The position numbers and the translations under genes were made by a program. A DNA stretch of 52,628 bases from positions 1 to 52,628 of the forward strand of contig DASUDI010000033.1 of the NCBI GenBank assembly GCA_036275695.1, written 5' to 3'. The notes under the pieces were generated by a model that did no database searches, had not been told where the DNA came from, and saw nothing but the letters and a program-made list of their open reading frames with translations. The first letter of the stretch is position 1; each line of letters starts with the position of its first letter. This DNA is from Damh-18 sp036275695. GTDB taxonomy: Bacteria; Patescibacteriota; Minisyncoccia; Phycocordibacterales; UBA918. Positions 15,382-23,857 of the stretch are shown here, piece after piece.

Positions 15382-16453
15382 CTAAAGACCTATCTTAGGT
15401 GGACATTGGTAACAAATGTCTGCGTCAATTATCAAATTACCATCACCTGACGCGGCACTATCCGCACCAACACCATCTTCAACAAAATCATTACATGATG
15501 TCTGATTATATGCGATATTGTTTTCAATAATTTCAAAAGCTCCACTACTATCTATGCACAAGTAACCTTTTTTTCTAAGGGTGACGTCAGTGCGTAATGG
15601 GATACATTGTCATAGCAGGCGTACACCTTATCAGACAAGTATTTTTTAGTCTCACTATCAGTACAAAAACCTTCATAACTACCGAAAATGTTACGGTCGT
15701 TATGGTTAAAATTGTAGTCGTCATAATATAGTTGTGCCTGTGCACTTACATTCTCCAATGTTGATTTTAATCGTGCGTCCTCACATTTATTTTCATCGTA
15801 TGGAATGAAAGTGACATAAATTAAAACGTACATACCTAAAACTACAACGTAGAAAATACCAACTAGTACTATCATTGAAATTAATGATACGAAATAGCGA
15901 AGTTTTTGCTTCCCAACCCCTCCGCGATAAATACTCCAAATTTGTTCTGGCGTAAAATTATCTGGAACCACTAACGTTCCAGAAAATCTATCATGCCAAC
16001 CCACAGTTGGATAATTGCCATAAAATAAAAATGATACTGATTCAAAAGGAATGTAACGCGCAAATGACCTGCGGGCCAAAGCTGAAAGGCTAGGTTTCTC
16101 TCCCCCAATACTCACAACCTTTGTACCTGTAATCATCTTACCGATAGTTTTCTGAAGAAGTGCTTCAAAAATAAAGTGGTACATAAAGAGTGCAACAAGC
16201 AGGGGGCTCACACCTACATTCAAAGTAGTATATTCAAGGAACACAAATGCCAGAGGATAACCAATGGCAAAGCGAAAATAAACTTAGCAACATTATCTAC
16301 TACATTGTGTATTAAACGTTACAATAGTGACGCGGGTAAAACAAACTGTGAGCCATGAGGACTTTGCTGCACATCAAGTACATTCCCACAACGGTGACAA
16401 AATATTGCATCCGAAATGTTCTGTGTACCACATTTTGCGCAATACCTATCCAT
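15382..16453 (-). pseudogene. Decayed gene: zinc ribbon - RDD membrane domain - pilin-like tail
   Basis: Three pieces in different frames read as one protein. Residues 1-44 (16453 to 16319) are a zinc ribbon (CAKCGTQN...FCHRCG) ended by TAA. In the same frame beyond the stop, RLIHNVVDNVAKFIFALP looks like the first RDD helix. The frame then shifts to the long open part (about 16280-15552) with GKMITGTKVVSIGGEKPS and the RDD motif WHDRFSGTLVV, several helices and a soluble end. A second shift at an A7 run (15568-15574) leads into YLCIDSSGAFE...PPKIGL, ending at 15382, which resembles the C-terminus of pilin-like proteins. One stop and two frameshifts point to decay. The A7 is also a perfect A-AAA-AAG slippery heptamer. 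Part of the middle may still be translated. Confidence 0.7.
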
Positions 16454-16624
16454 TCAAATTTCTAAGAGAACATTGATATTGTAACAAAGTTTATATATCG
16501 TGTCACAATTAATACTAACCACAAACGCCACATGAATACGTACAATTCATTTGTACCAACACATTAATTTAAACTTCTACACATTTTACATATACCCGTT
16601 CGTAAATTTTTATCCATGCATAAT

Positions 16625-16650
16625 AAAACACCTCCCGAGGGAGGTGTTTT
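16625..16650 (-). terminator. Terminator of the GGDEF gene
   Basis: AAAACACCTCCC and GGGAGGTGTTTT form a 12-bp inverted repeat with a very tight loop. It stands 13 nt past the stop of the GGDEF gene; the T tract is within the arm. Confidence 0.8.
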
Positions 16651-16662
16651 GGGTTGTTTCTG

Positions 16663-17211
16663 TCACCCAAGCAGTGTGACAGCGTTACGACCACTTACTT
16701 TTGAGCGATACATTGCCCGATCTGCGTCTCTCAAAAAATCTTCAAGACACCGATGGTGCATTGCATAGCCCACCACACCCACGCTTGTCGTCACCGGAAT
16801 CTTGAAACGGGAAATGCGTTCGATTTTCCCTCGTATTCTCTCCATAAGAATACGAGCTTCTTCTGAGTTTACATCACTCATCAGCACAGCAAACTCATCT
16901 CCATGGAGACGGGCGACAACATCGGTCGAGCGGACACTTTTTTTTAACATATCCGCAAATGCCAAAATCGCCTGATCACCAGTGTCATGCCCGTGCGTGT
17001 CATTGATAATCTTAAAATGATCAATGTCAAGAAACGCCAGTGCGAAGTTCTCACCCTTGCGCTGGAAATTCGCCTTGAGCGCACGAAATCTCACGTCGAG
17101 AAATTGCTTATTTGGCAATCCCGTCAAGACATCGGTCATGAGCATTTTCTCAAGCTCATGAATTTTATGCTCCAACTCTTGACACCGTGAACACTTATTT
17201 TCTACGTTCAT
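16663..17211 (-). CDS. GGDEF domain protein (diguanylate cyclase-like) with HGDEF motif
   Basis: The protein has 182 residues from ATG 17211, chosen because GGAGGTTTTAATG gives a strong SD; the longer frame to 17274 lacks this. A short N-terminal CxxC-containing coiled coil (NKCSRCQELEHKIHELEKM) precedes a full GGDEF domain: DVLTGLPN, DIDHFKIINDTHGHDTGD, and the active-site loop RLHGDEF. In active cyclases the signature is GG(D/E)EF; here His replaces the first Gly, so activity is uncertain. There is no inhibitory RxxD site at the usual position, no sensor domain and no membrane helix. c-di-GMP proteins are uncommon in Patescibacteria, and the strong SD and separate terminator suggest acquisition. 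Confidence 0.87.
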   Translation of the reverse strand: MNVENKCSRCQELEHKIHELEKMLMTDVLTGLPNKQFLDVRFRALKANFQRKGENFALAFLDIDHFKIINDTHGHDTGDQAILAFADMLKKSVRSTDVVARLHGDEFAVLMSDVNSEEARILMERIRGKIERISRFKIPVTTSVGVVGYAMHHRCLEDFLRDADRAMYRSKVSGRNAVTLLG

Positions 17212-17352
17212 TAAAACCTCCAGAAGAAAAACAAATCTAAGGTAGATTATACCATATATTATAGTTTTTTTCAACCAAAGGGACTGGGGTGCGTCTCGGA
17301 AACGACCTCAGAGGGGACGCCATCAAAATGCTATACTTAAATATAATTTTGG

Positions 17353-18246
17353 CTACACCATTTCACGGAGGCGCTTGATGCGCTCCTGCGCGGGTGGGTG
17401 TGTCTGAAACAGACCACCTATTTTCTCACCAATACTTCTATTCCCTGCACCAAATGGATCAGCGATGAATAGGTGCGCTGTTGCGTGACTTGCGCGTTGC
17501 ATGGGTTGTCCGTAGCGTGATATTTTTTCGAGTGCGGAAGCAAGACCTTCAGGATAGCGCGTCAAAAGCGCACCCGAGGAATCAGCAAGATATTCACGCT
17601 TCCTTGAAATTGCTAACTGAATAAGTTGCGCCGCGATGGGTGCTAGAATAATGCCTATGATACCCACAATTAAAAAAATCGGATTTTTTTGCCTATCATC
17701 TCCTCCCCCAAACATAAGCGCGCGTGTAAAAAAATCTGCAATCATCGCTACAAATCCCGCGAGCACCACCGCAACAGTCATAACAAGCATATCGCGGTTT
17801 CCAATGTGAGAAAGCTCATGCGCTATAACTCCTTCAAGTTCAGAACGATCGAGCATTGCGAGGAGACCGGTCGTAGCAGCCACCACCGCATGTTCCGGAT
17901 TGCGTCCCGTAGCAAACGCGTTTGGTGCAGAGTCGTGCATTACATAAACTTTGGGCATTGGAAGACCAGCCGTAATAGAGAGATTCTCCACAATGTTCCA
18001 TAAATCGGGGTACTCACTCTTAGTAACCGCTTTGGCGCCGGTCATGCTTAGTACCATCTTATCTGAGAACCAATAACTCCCCACATTCATGAGAAGTGCG
18101 AATATAATCGCACCATACATAATTGCGGGGGAATTCATATACCAACTAATTCCATATCCGAGCGCAATCACTAACACAAGAAAAGAAATCATGAGAAACC
18201 ATGTTTTTCTAATATTTTCTCCTTGATGGGTATATAATGTCGCCAT
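17353..18246 (-). CDS. htpX: HtpX-like M48 membrane metalloprotease
   Basis: This 297-residue protein has two N-terminal membrane helices (about 15-35 and 40-60) and then an M48 peptidase domain with the zinc motif HELSH (in VIAHELSHIGNRD, about residue 143). It also has two further helices and the third zinc ligand in REYLADSSGA. The catalytic face is on the cytoplasmic side. HtpX removes damaged membrane proteins. LemA, its very common genomic partner, is encoded one gene upstream (18782-19366), with an NTP pyrophosphohydrolase gene in between. The length matches the family (280-300). Confidence 0.94.
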   Translation of the reverse strand: MATLYTHQGENIRKTWFLMISFLVLVIALGYGISWYMNSPAIMYGAIIFALLMNVGSYWFSDKMVLSMTGAKAVTKSEYPDLWNIVENLSITAGLPMPKVYVMHDSAPNAFATGRNPEHAVVAATTGLLAMLDRSELEGVIAHELSHIGNRDMLVMTVAVVLAGFVAMIADFFTRALMFGGGDDRQKNPIFLIVGIIGIILAPIAAQLIQLAISRKREYLADSSGALLTRYPEGLASALEKISRYGQPMQRASHATAHLFIADPFGAGNRSIGEKIGGLFQTHPPAQERIKRLREMV

Positions 18247-18383
18247 AATATGATGTGTATTCTCTAATAATTATTACGTTCCTAAAACAGGAAATATTTC
18301 ACATGAGAAAATAGTAAACTCCTGCCGTTCACATGCGTCTAACTCAATTGGGCACAATGAAAATGATCTTTCGTATGTTATTC

Positions 18384-18755
18384 TTAGTCATCAAGTCCTG
18401 CGCCGTGATCATGTGAACTATATTCAGTATCTGAAGACCACGAAATATATTGATGTTTCGTGTACCCGCCTTTTTCAGAAAGACTATGTGAGACAGCGCC
18501 ACTTAGCATTTCATCCGTAATACCAAATTCTTTCTTTACCGCATCGATGGTAATGACAAGATCCGCCATTTCTTTAAGAAGATTTTCTGGGTTTTTTTGA
18601 TTTGAAACCCCTGTTGCTTCTTCGAGTACCTTTCTAATTATTTCTCTCCGAAATTCAGCATCTTCCACTACTCGTATCTCGCACTCAAACCCCTTATTTC
18701 GAATTATTTCAGGTACATTGTCACGACACAATTTGTTGTAGTATATTTTTTCCAT
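18384..18755 (-). CDS. MazG-like nucleoside triphosphate pyrophosphohydrolase
   Basis: This 123-residue, all-helical protein of the MazG/PRA-PH-like family opens with the typical YYNKLCRDNVPEII motif. It has a KVLEEATG helix and the metal-binding LLKEMADLVITID (E-x2-D). Such enzymes hydrolyse NTPs to NMP and pyrophosphate, cleaning nucleotide pools or salvaging; the substrate cannot be predicted. It has an unusual acidic, Ser/Asp/His-rich tail after residue 105 (SSDTEYSSHDHGAGLDD). It lies between htpX and lemA in the same direction, with gaps of 137 and 26 nt. Confidence 0.85.
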   Translation of the reverse strand: MEKIYYNKLCRDNVPEIIRNKGFECEIRVVEDAEFRREIIRKVLEEATGVSNQKNPENLLKEMADLVITIDAVKKEFGITDEMLSGAVSHSLSEKGGYTKHQYISWSSDTEYSSHDHGAGLDD

Positions 18756-18781
18756 AAATACAGACTTGATTTAGAAAACAA

Positions 18782-19366
18782 TTAAAATCGAACTTGAACA
18801 TTTTCCCGCGCTATATCACCTTCGTTCAATTCAAAGTAAGGCTCTTCTTTAAAGCTAAACATATTTCCAATAACATTTGAAGGGAATGCTTGGAGTGCAA
18901 TTTTAAGGTCGCGCGCGTTTCCGTTATAAAAGCGGCGCGCGGCTTGGATTTTGTTTTCAGTATCTGAAAGCTCCCGTTGTAATTCGAGGAAATTTGTATT
19001 TGCTTTGAGGTCTGGATACGCTTCAGCAACTGCGAGGAGTTTACCGAGTGATGCCGTAAGTGCTTGCTCTGCTCCCGCCATAGACGCAAGGGTTTCCGCA
19101 TTTATGCCCTTGGGATCAACGTGAACCTTTGTCGCTTCTGCGCGCGCATTCGTAACAGCATCGAGCGCTTCTCGTTCGTGTGCCGCATATCCTTTTACTG
19201 TCTCAATGAGGTTAGGGATTAAATCATATCGACGTTTGAGTTGCACATCAATATCCGCCCACGCCTCTTTTGTACGCTGAATAAGTTTTACAAATTTGTT
19301 ATAGGCAAAAATCACCCATACAATAATAATTGCTAAAATAATTACAATAATAGTATTTGTTGACAT
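18782..19366 (-). CDS. lemA: LemA family protein
   Basis: The protein has 194 residues from ATG 19366 (MSTNTIIVIILAII); a frame to 19426 adds an unlikely 20 residues. One N-terminal membrane helix precedes the LemA four-helix domain, with the family motifs KEAWADIDVQLKRRYDLIPNLIETVKGYAAHE, ELQRELSDTENKIQAARRFYN and FPSNVIGNMF. LemA proteins are membrane-anchored with a helical bundle of unknown role and are commonly found beside HtpX, as here. A TATAAT lies about 30 nt upstream, so this mRNA seems to have a leader. Confidence 0.95.
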   Translation of the reverse strand: MSTNTIIVIILAIIIVWVIFAYNKFVKLIQRTKEAWADIDVQLKRRYDLIPNLIETVKGYAAHEREALDAVTNARAEATKVHVDPKGINAETLASMAGAEQALTASLGKLLAVAEAYPDLKANTNFLELQRELSDTENKIQAARRFYNGNARDLKIALQAFPSNVIGNMFSFKEEPYFELNEGDIARENVQVRF

Positions 19367-19452
19367 ATGTATATGTACTTTAATGAAATAGTTGAACACA
19401 TATATTATAGCACCTGCGACAGTCATGTGAAATAGTCTACATACCGCATATA

Positions 19453-19489
19453 GAAAAACCCAGAGACGCTTCGCGTCTCTGGGTTTTTC
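19453..19489. terminator. Bidirectional terminator after groEL
   Basis: A 17-bp perfect stem (GAAAAACCCAGAGACGC, loop TTC, its complement) has A and T tracts in the arms. It ends the groESL operon on the minus strand. Confidence 0.85.
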
Positions 19490-19511
19490 AACGTTAGATT
19501 AACTTTCTTCG

Positions 19512-21149
19512 TTAGTACATACCGCCCATACCACCCATATCAGGTGCCTGTGGTTTTTCTGGTTCTGGAATATCTGCAATCGCGACTTCCGAAGTGAGTA
19601 ATATTGCAACCGCGGAAACGGCATGTTGCACACCCGCACGCTCCACCTTCACAGGATCAATAATTCCCGCTTTTATCATATCATCTACCATTTCAGCTTT
19701 AATGCCATCATACCCCGCACTACCGCCCTTATCCTTCACCTTTTGCACGATAACCGCTCCATCATGCACACCCACGTTATGCGCAAGTTGTTTAAGTGGC
19801 TCTTCAAGTGCCTTTAAAACAATTTTATATCCAATGAGTTCATCTCGACCCATAGTGGTATCCATACGTGACTCTACTACACCCGCTGCGCGCGCAAGCG
19901 ACGTCCCTCCACCCGCAACAATTCCCTCTTCTATTGCCGCACGAGTCGCATTTACCGCATCCTCAATCTTGAGTTTGAGATATTTCATTTCAGTCTCTGT
20001 CGCTGCGCCAACCTTAAGGACTGCCACACCACCAGAAAGTTTTGCAATACGCTCCTCAATCTTTTCTTTATCAAACTTTGAATCAGTCTGTGCGAGTTGC
20101 GCGCGAAGTGTATCAACACGTGTTTGAATCGCCTCCTTACTTCCCGCACCTCCCACGATTACGGTTTTCTCTTTTGTTGCTACGACACGATTTGCTTTTC
20201 CAAGTTGATTGAGTTCAGTCTTTTCAAGCGTAAGTCCCAATTCTTCGGTAATTACCTCACCTCCGGTCATTACGGCGATGTCATTAAGAATTTCTTTCTT
20301 TCGATCTCCATAACCCGGCGCCTTCACCGCAAGCACTGAAAATCCTCCACGAAGTTTATTAACCACAAACGTAGCGAGTGCCTCTCCATCGACATCATCT
20401 GCAATGATAACCAACTCTTTTTTTCCCGTCTGAGCCACCTTTTCAAGAAGCGGAAGAATCTGCTGCGCAGAACTTATCTTTTTATCGGTAATGAGCATAG
20501 ATGCATTTTTATATTCTGCCTCCATGCGCTCAGGATTAGTAACCATGTATGGTGAAACATATCCGCGATCAAACTCCATTCCTTCGGTAAACTCGGAGTC
20601 AATACCAAATGACTGTGACTCCTCAACCGTTACCACACCATCCTTACCTACCTTTTCAATAGTTTCAGCAATTTTTGCACCTATTTCTGCACTCTCTGCC
20701 GAAATAGTCGCAACCTGCTTCACTTCCTCTGAGGTTGATATTTGCACCGCCATATCGTGAAGTGCCTTTACTACGTCAGTACACGCGCGCTCCATACCCA
20801 CACGCACCGCCATCGCATTCACGCCCATTGTCGTATGTTTCAATCCCTCAGCAAAGAGTGCTTGGGTGATGATTGTTGCCGTAGTCGTACCATCTCCCGC
20901 GAGATCATTCGTCTTATTTGCAACTTCCTTAATAATCTCAGCACCCATATTCTCAAATTTATCCTTAAGAACAATCTCTTTTGCGATAGAGACTCCGTCA
21001 TTGGTGATGGTGGGCCCTCCATACCCTTTGTCAATCATGACGTTACGTCCGCGTGGACCGAGAGTCACTTTTACGGCGTTTGCGACCGTATCGATACCCT
21101 TCTTCACACGCTTCTTTACATCTTCACCATAAATTACTTCTTTTGCCAT
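19512..21149 (-). CDS. groL: Chaperonin GroEL (60 kDa)
   Basis: This complete 545-residue group I chaperonin subunit begins with KEVIYGEDVKKRVKKGIDTVANAVKVTLGPRGRNV. It has the ATP-site motif GDGTTTATI and the conserved apical region, and ends with the C-terminal repeat GGMGGMY. It forms the double ring in which proteins fold with GroES. It follows groES by 36 nt in the same operon and is ended by the hairpin at 19453-19489. The C-terminal tail is shorter than the long GGM tails of many bacteria. No other copy is visible in the window. Confidence 0.98.
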   Translation of the reverse strand: MAKEVIYGEDVKKRVKKGIDTVANAVKVTLGPRGRNVMIDKGYGGPTITNDGVSIAKEIVLKDKFENMGAEIIKEVANKTNDLAGDGTTTATIITQALFAEGLKHTTMGVNAMAVRVGMERACTDVVKALHDMAVQISTSEEVKQVATISAESAEIGAKIAETIEKVGKDGVVTVEESQSFGIDSEFTEGMEFDRGYVSPYMVTNPERMEAEYKNASMLITDKKISSAQQILPLLEKVAQTGKKELVIIADDVDGEALATFVVNKLRGGFSVLAVKAPGYGDRKKEILNDIAVMTGGEVITEELGLTLEKTELNQLGKANRVVATKEKTVIVGGAGSKEAIQTRVDTLRAQLAQTDSKFDKEKIEERIAKLSGGVAVLKVGAATETEMKYLKLKIEDAVNATRAAIEEGIVAGGGTSLARAAGVVESRMDTTMGRDELIGYKIVLKALEEPLKQLAHNVGVHDGAVIVQKVKDKGGSAGYDGIKAEMVDDMIKAGIIDPVKVERAGVQHAVSAVAILLTSEVAIADIPEPEKPQAPDMGGMGGMY

Positions 21150-21185
21150 AGTTATGTGATTTTGTGAATTTTAATGAGTAATTAT

Positions 21186-21512
21186 TTATGAAATTATGCC
21201 GAGAATACTTGACGCGGACACGATGTAGAGTTCTTCGCCTCCAATCTTAACCTCATCATATCCATATTTTGAGAATACAATACGATCTCCCTCCTTCACG
21301 TCCATGGGAATACGCTTTTCTCCATCTTCATCCCACTTTCCGGCTCCTACCGCAACAACAATACCTTGCTCTGGTTTTTCCTTACTTACGGTATCGGGAA
21401 TAATAATTCCCGACGCTGACTTTGTACCCATCTCCTCTTCCGTGAGACGACGCACTACCACACGATCAAGAAGTGGCGTTATATGGGTACCTTGTTTTGC
21501 TTCTGAACTCAT
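21186..21512 (-). CDS. groS: Co-chaperonin GroES (10 kDa)
   Basis: This 108-residue protein has the GroES fold: TPLLDRVVVRRL at the start, the mobile loop with KSASGIIIP, then GDRIVFSKYGYDEV and GGEELYIV. The N-terminus is about 10 residues longer than in E. coli. It caps the GroEL ring. It is the first gene of the groESL operon, with a promoter at 21557-21584, a leader of about 40 nt and a weak AAGGA. No CIRCE element was found in front. Confidence 0.97.
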   Translation of the reverse strand: MSSEAKQGTHITPLLDRVVVRRLTEEEMGTKSASGIIIPDTVSKEKPEQGIVVAVGAGKWDEDGEKRIPMDVKEGDRIVFSKYGYDEVKIGGEELYIVSASSILGIIS

Positions 21513-21556
21513 ATATAAACTATTATTATCCTTACATACCTATTAATGTGCTCGAT

Positions 21557-21584
21557 ATTATAATCGTTGTATATATTATGTCCA
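21557..21584 (-). promoter_or_regulatory. Promoter of groESL
   Basis: On the minus strand TGGACA (21579-21584), a 16-bp spacer and a perfect TATAAT (21557-21562) precede groES by about 45 nt. This leadered arrangement differs from the leaderless pattern of many neighbours. No inverted TTAGCACTC repeat (CIRCE) is present. Confidence 0.65.
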
Positions 21585-21706
21585 GGAATTCATCTTTATA
21601 GATTTTACGAAACGTAATATTAGGAAATTTATCATACTTGACGCATACACAGGTGCCAGTACACACACTTCACATTTTGAGTAGACTATGATAGTATCTC
21701 CGTGAC

Positions 21707-21937
21707 ATGGAGACCGTCCGTATTATACTTCCATACGTGCAAATCATACTATCCGTTTTGCTTGTATCCGCAATTCTCCTGCAACAGCGTGGATCAAGTA
21801 TTGGTGGAGCACTTGGTGGAGACAATTTCAGCGCGACATATCACAAGCGTCGAGGAGCGGAACTCTTTTTGTTTCGTATTTCAGTTGTACTTGCCATGCT
21901 TTTTGTGGCATCAACTCTCATAAGTCTTATTATTTAG
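21707..21937 (+). CDS. secG: Preprotein translocase subunit SecG
   Basis: This 76-residue protein has two membrane helices and the SecG loop: VLLVSAILLQQRGSSIGGALGG, then a short segment and a second helix near the C-terminus. SecG sits beside SecY/SecE and assists SecA-driven export. A TAGTAT hexamer (21692-21697) ends 9 nt before the ATG, predicting a leaderless message. The overlapping frame at 21702 is a shadow. The downstream solute-binding gene follows after 138 nt without a clear terminator. Confidence 0.93.
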   Translation: METVRIILPYVQIILSVLLVSAILLQQRGSSIGGALGGDNFSATYHKRRGAELFLFRISVVLAMLFVASTLISLII

Positions 21938-22075
21938 ATTATCTAGACGAAAAGAAATACATCCGTACACCTTGGGGTCTACATTCTTTTTGTGGTGTTT
22001 TATGGACAGAAAAAATATCATATCTAGATTATTATTAACTTATCGCATCTCTATTGAATTGCATTCAACATATAC

Positions 22076-23812
22076 ATGTTTGGCGACACACGTAAAAAAG
22101 AGAGAAAATCTTTTGTCCACCGATACTTTGCGCACCTTCACTCACTCAGAGCAAGTGACGCACTCGTTCTCAAAATAGCATTACTTGCCAGTGGTATTTT
22201 CCTCATGCTCTTTTTAATTGATGTAAGTAAGGAATACAGCGTGAGCGTGGCGACTTCTGGTGGTTCATATACGGAAGGTATTGTAGGAACACCACGCTTC
22301 ATAAATCCAGTACTTGCAGTTACACGCGCGGACAAAGATGTGACTGCCCTTGTATATGATGGCCTAATGAAAATTGATCCACAGGGCAATCTTGTACCAA
22401 ACATTGCGGAATCAGTAACGGTATCAGAGGATGGACTCACCTACAACATTATCCTCAAACAGGGTGTTCAGTTCCACGATGGAGTGGCACTTACCGCACG
22501 AGATATCCTCTTCACCATAAGTCGCATACAAGACCCCGTACTCGCAAGCCCACTTCGTGCAAACTTTGATGGCATTGTGGTTGAAGTACTGGGTGACTAT
22601 GAACTCAATTTTGTGCTTCCAAGCCCATACGCACCCTTTATAGAAAACCTTACATTTGGCATTCTCCCTGAACACATTTGGAAAGATGCGGGTACAGAGG
22701 AGTTTCCATTCAGTCAGCACAATAGTGAACCAATCGGCACAGGACCGTACGTTGTACAACAAATCGTACGCAATTCATCAAGCATCCCCGAGGAGTACGT
22801 CCTAAGCGCATTTGAACATTATCATAAGGGAAGACCGAAAATTGACACCATTGTATTGCGATTCTATGCCACGGAAGAAAAATTACTCAATGCGTTCACC
22901 GAAGGATTAATTGATGGCGTTGCGGGTGTGCACCCAAATAACACAGTATCGTTTGGGTCACCTGAAAAAACACATCACCTTGAACGCATTCCGCTTCCCC
23001 GCGTCATTACACTTTTCCTTAATCAAAACAAAAATCCAGCACTTCGTGACTTATCCGCCAGAACAGCGCTCGACGCCGTTATTGATAGAGATGAACTCAT
23101 TCGTCAAACATTACGGGGATATGGAAATACCACAAGCACCCCTATACCAAAGGGATTTGGTATTGAAACTCAACCAACAGCCCCACCCATCACTACTGAT
23201 GATGCTCGTGCTATACTACGAGACGGTGGGTGGGAATTCTCTTCAGATGAACAAGTTTGGAAAAAAGATATTGATGGTGTAAGTACACCACTTACCGTCA
23301 CCATCTCAACGGTAAATACTCAAGATTTTGAGTCGACCGGAGAATTTCTTAGAACAATATGGGGTGAGCTCGGTGTACCCGTAACAGTGAAGCAATTCGA
23401 ACAGACCGACCTCACACAGGCAATTATACGACCACGAGATTTTGAGACACTTCTCTTTGGTACACAGCTCGGACGTTCACTTGATTACTACGCATTTTGG
23501 CACTCATCACGAAAGAATGACCCGGGCCTTAATGTCGCGCAGTATGCGAATATCACCACCGATGCCCTTCTTGTCGATTTAAGAAAAGAACAAGATACCG
23601 AAAAAAGACGGTCCGCCATACAGGCATTCGTAGAAGAGTTAAAAAAGGAAGTGCCGGCCATTTTCTTATACACCCCAGAGTTACTCTATGTATTCCCTAA
23701 CAAGATACATAACGCGTATTTTACTGGCATATCTGAGCCTCACGAACGATTTATGAATATCTCAGATTGGTACATAGAGACTGATTCAATATGGAAGCAA
23801 TTTGCATCATAG
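22076..23812 (+). CDS. ABC transporter solute-binding protein, family 5 (peptide/oligosaccharide type)
   Basis: This 578-residue protein has a basic cytoplasmic start (FGDTRKKERKSFVHRYFAHLH) and one membrane helix (about 34-52) instead of a lipobox, so it is membrane-anchored. It then has a full SBP_bac_5 domain: GSYTEGIVGTPRFINPVLAVTRADKDVTALVYDGL, GLTYNIILKQGVQFHDG and TDLTQAI in the second lobe. Such proteins capture peptides or other large solutes and hand them to a Dpp/Opp-type permease. No permease or ATPase gene is adjacent; the cognate transporter must be elsewhere, or this may work alone as a surface binding protein. Confidence 0.88.
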   Translation: MFGDTRKKERKSFVHRYFAHLHSLRASDALVLKIALLASGIFLMLFLIDVSKEYSVSVATSGGSYTEGIVGTPRFINPVLAVTRADKDVTALVYDGLMKIDPQGNLVPNIAESVTVSEDGLTYNIILKQGVQFHDGVALTARDILFTISRIQDPVLASPLRANFDGIVVEVLGDYELNFVLPSPYAPFIENLTFGILPEHIWKDAGTEEFPFSQHNSEPIGTGPYVVQQIVRNSSSIPEEYVLSAFEHYHKGRPKIDTIVLRFYATEEKLLNAFTEGLIDGVAGVHPNNTVSFGSPEKTHHLERIPLPRVITLFLNQNKNPALRDLSARTALDAVIDRDELIRQTLRGYGNTTSTPIPKGFGIETQPTAPPITTDDARAILRDGGWEFSSDEQVWKKDIDGVSTPLTVTISTVNTQDFESTGEFLRTIWGELGVPVTVKQFEQTDLTQAIIRPRDFETLLFGTQLGRSLDYYAFWHSSRKNDPGLNVAQYANITTDALLVDLRKEQDTEKRRSAIQAFVEELKKEVPAIFLYTPELLYVFPNKIHNAYFTGISEPHERFMNISDWYIETDSIWKQFAS

Positions 23813-23857
23813 CGAGCATTTAAATTCAATTTAAACATAATCACAACATACATAACT

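Noticed and set aside
15568..15574. Programmed -1 frameshift as the normal way to express the RDD gene
   Set aside because: The heptamer is perfect, but the same gene has a stop and another frameshift upstream, so decay is more likely. It is kept as a finding only.
19594..20127. 177-aa plus-strand frame opposite groEL
   Set aside because: Classic shadow of a conserved gene; amino-acid composition (Ser/Thr/Ala) follows from the codon use of groEL.
21513..21706. Possible CIRCE operator upstream of groES
   Set aside because: No TTAGCACTC-N9-GAGTGCTAA or close variant is present; only a normal promoter is seen.
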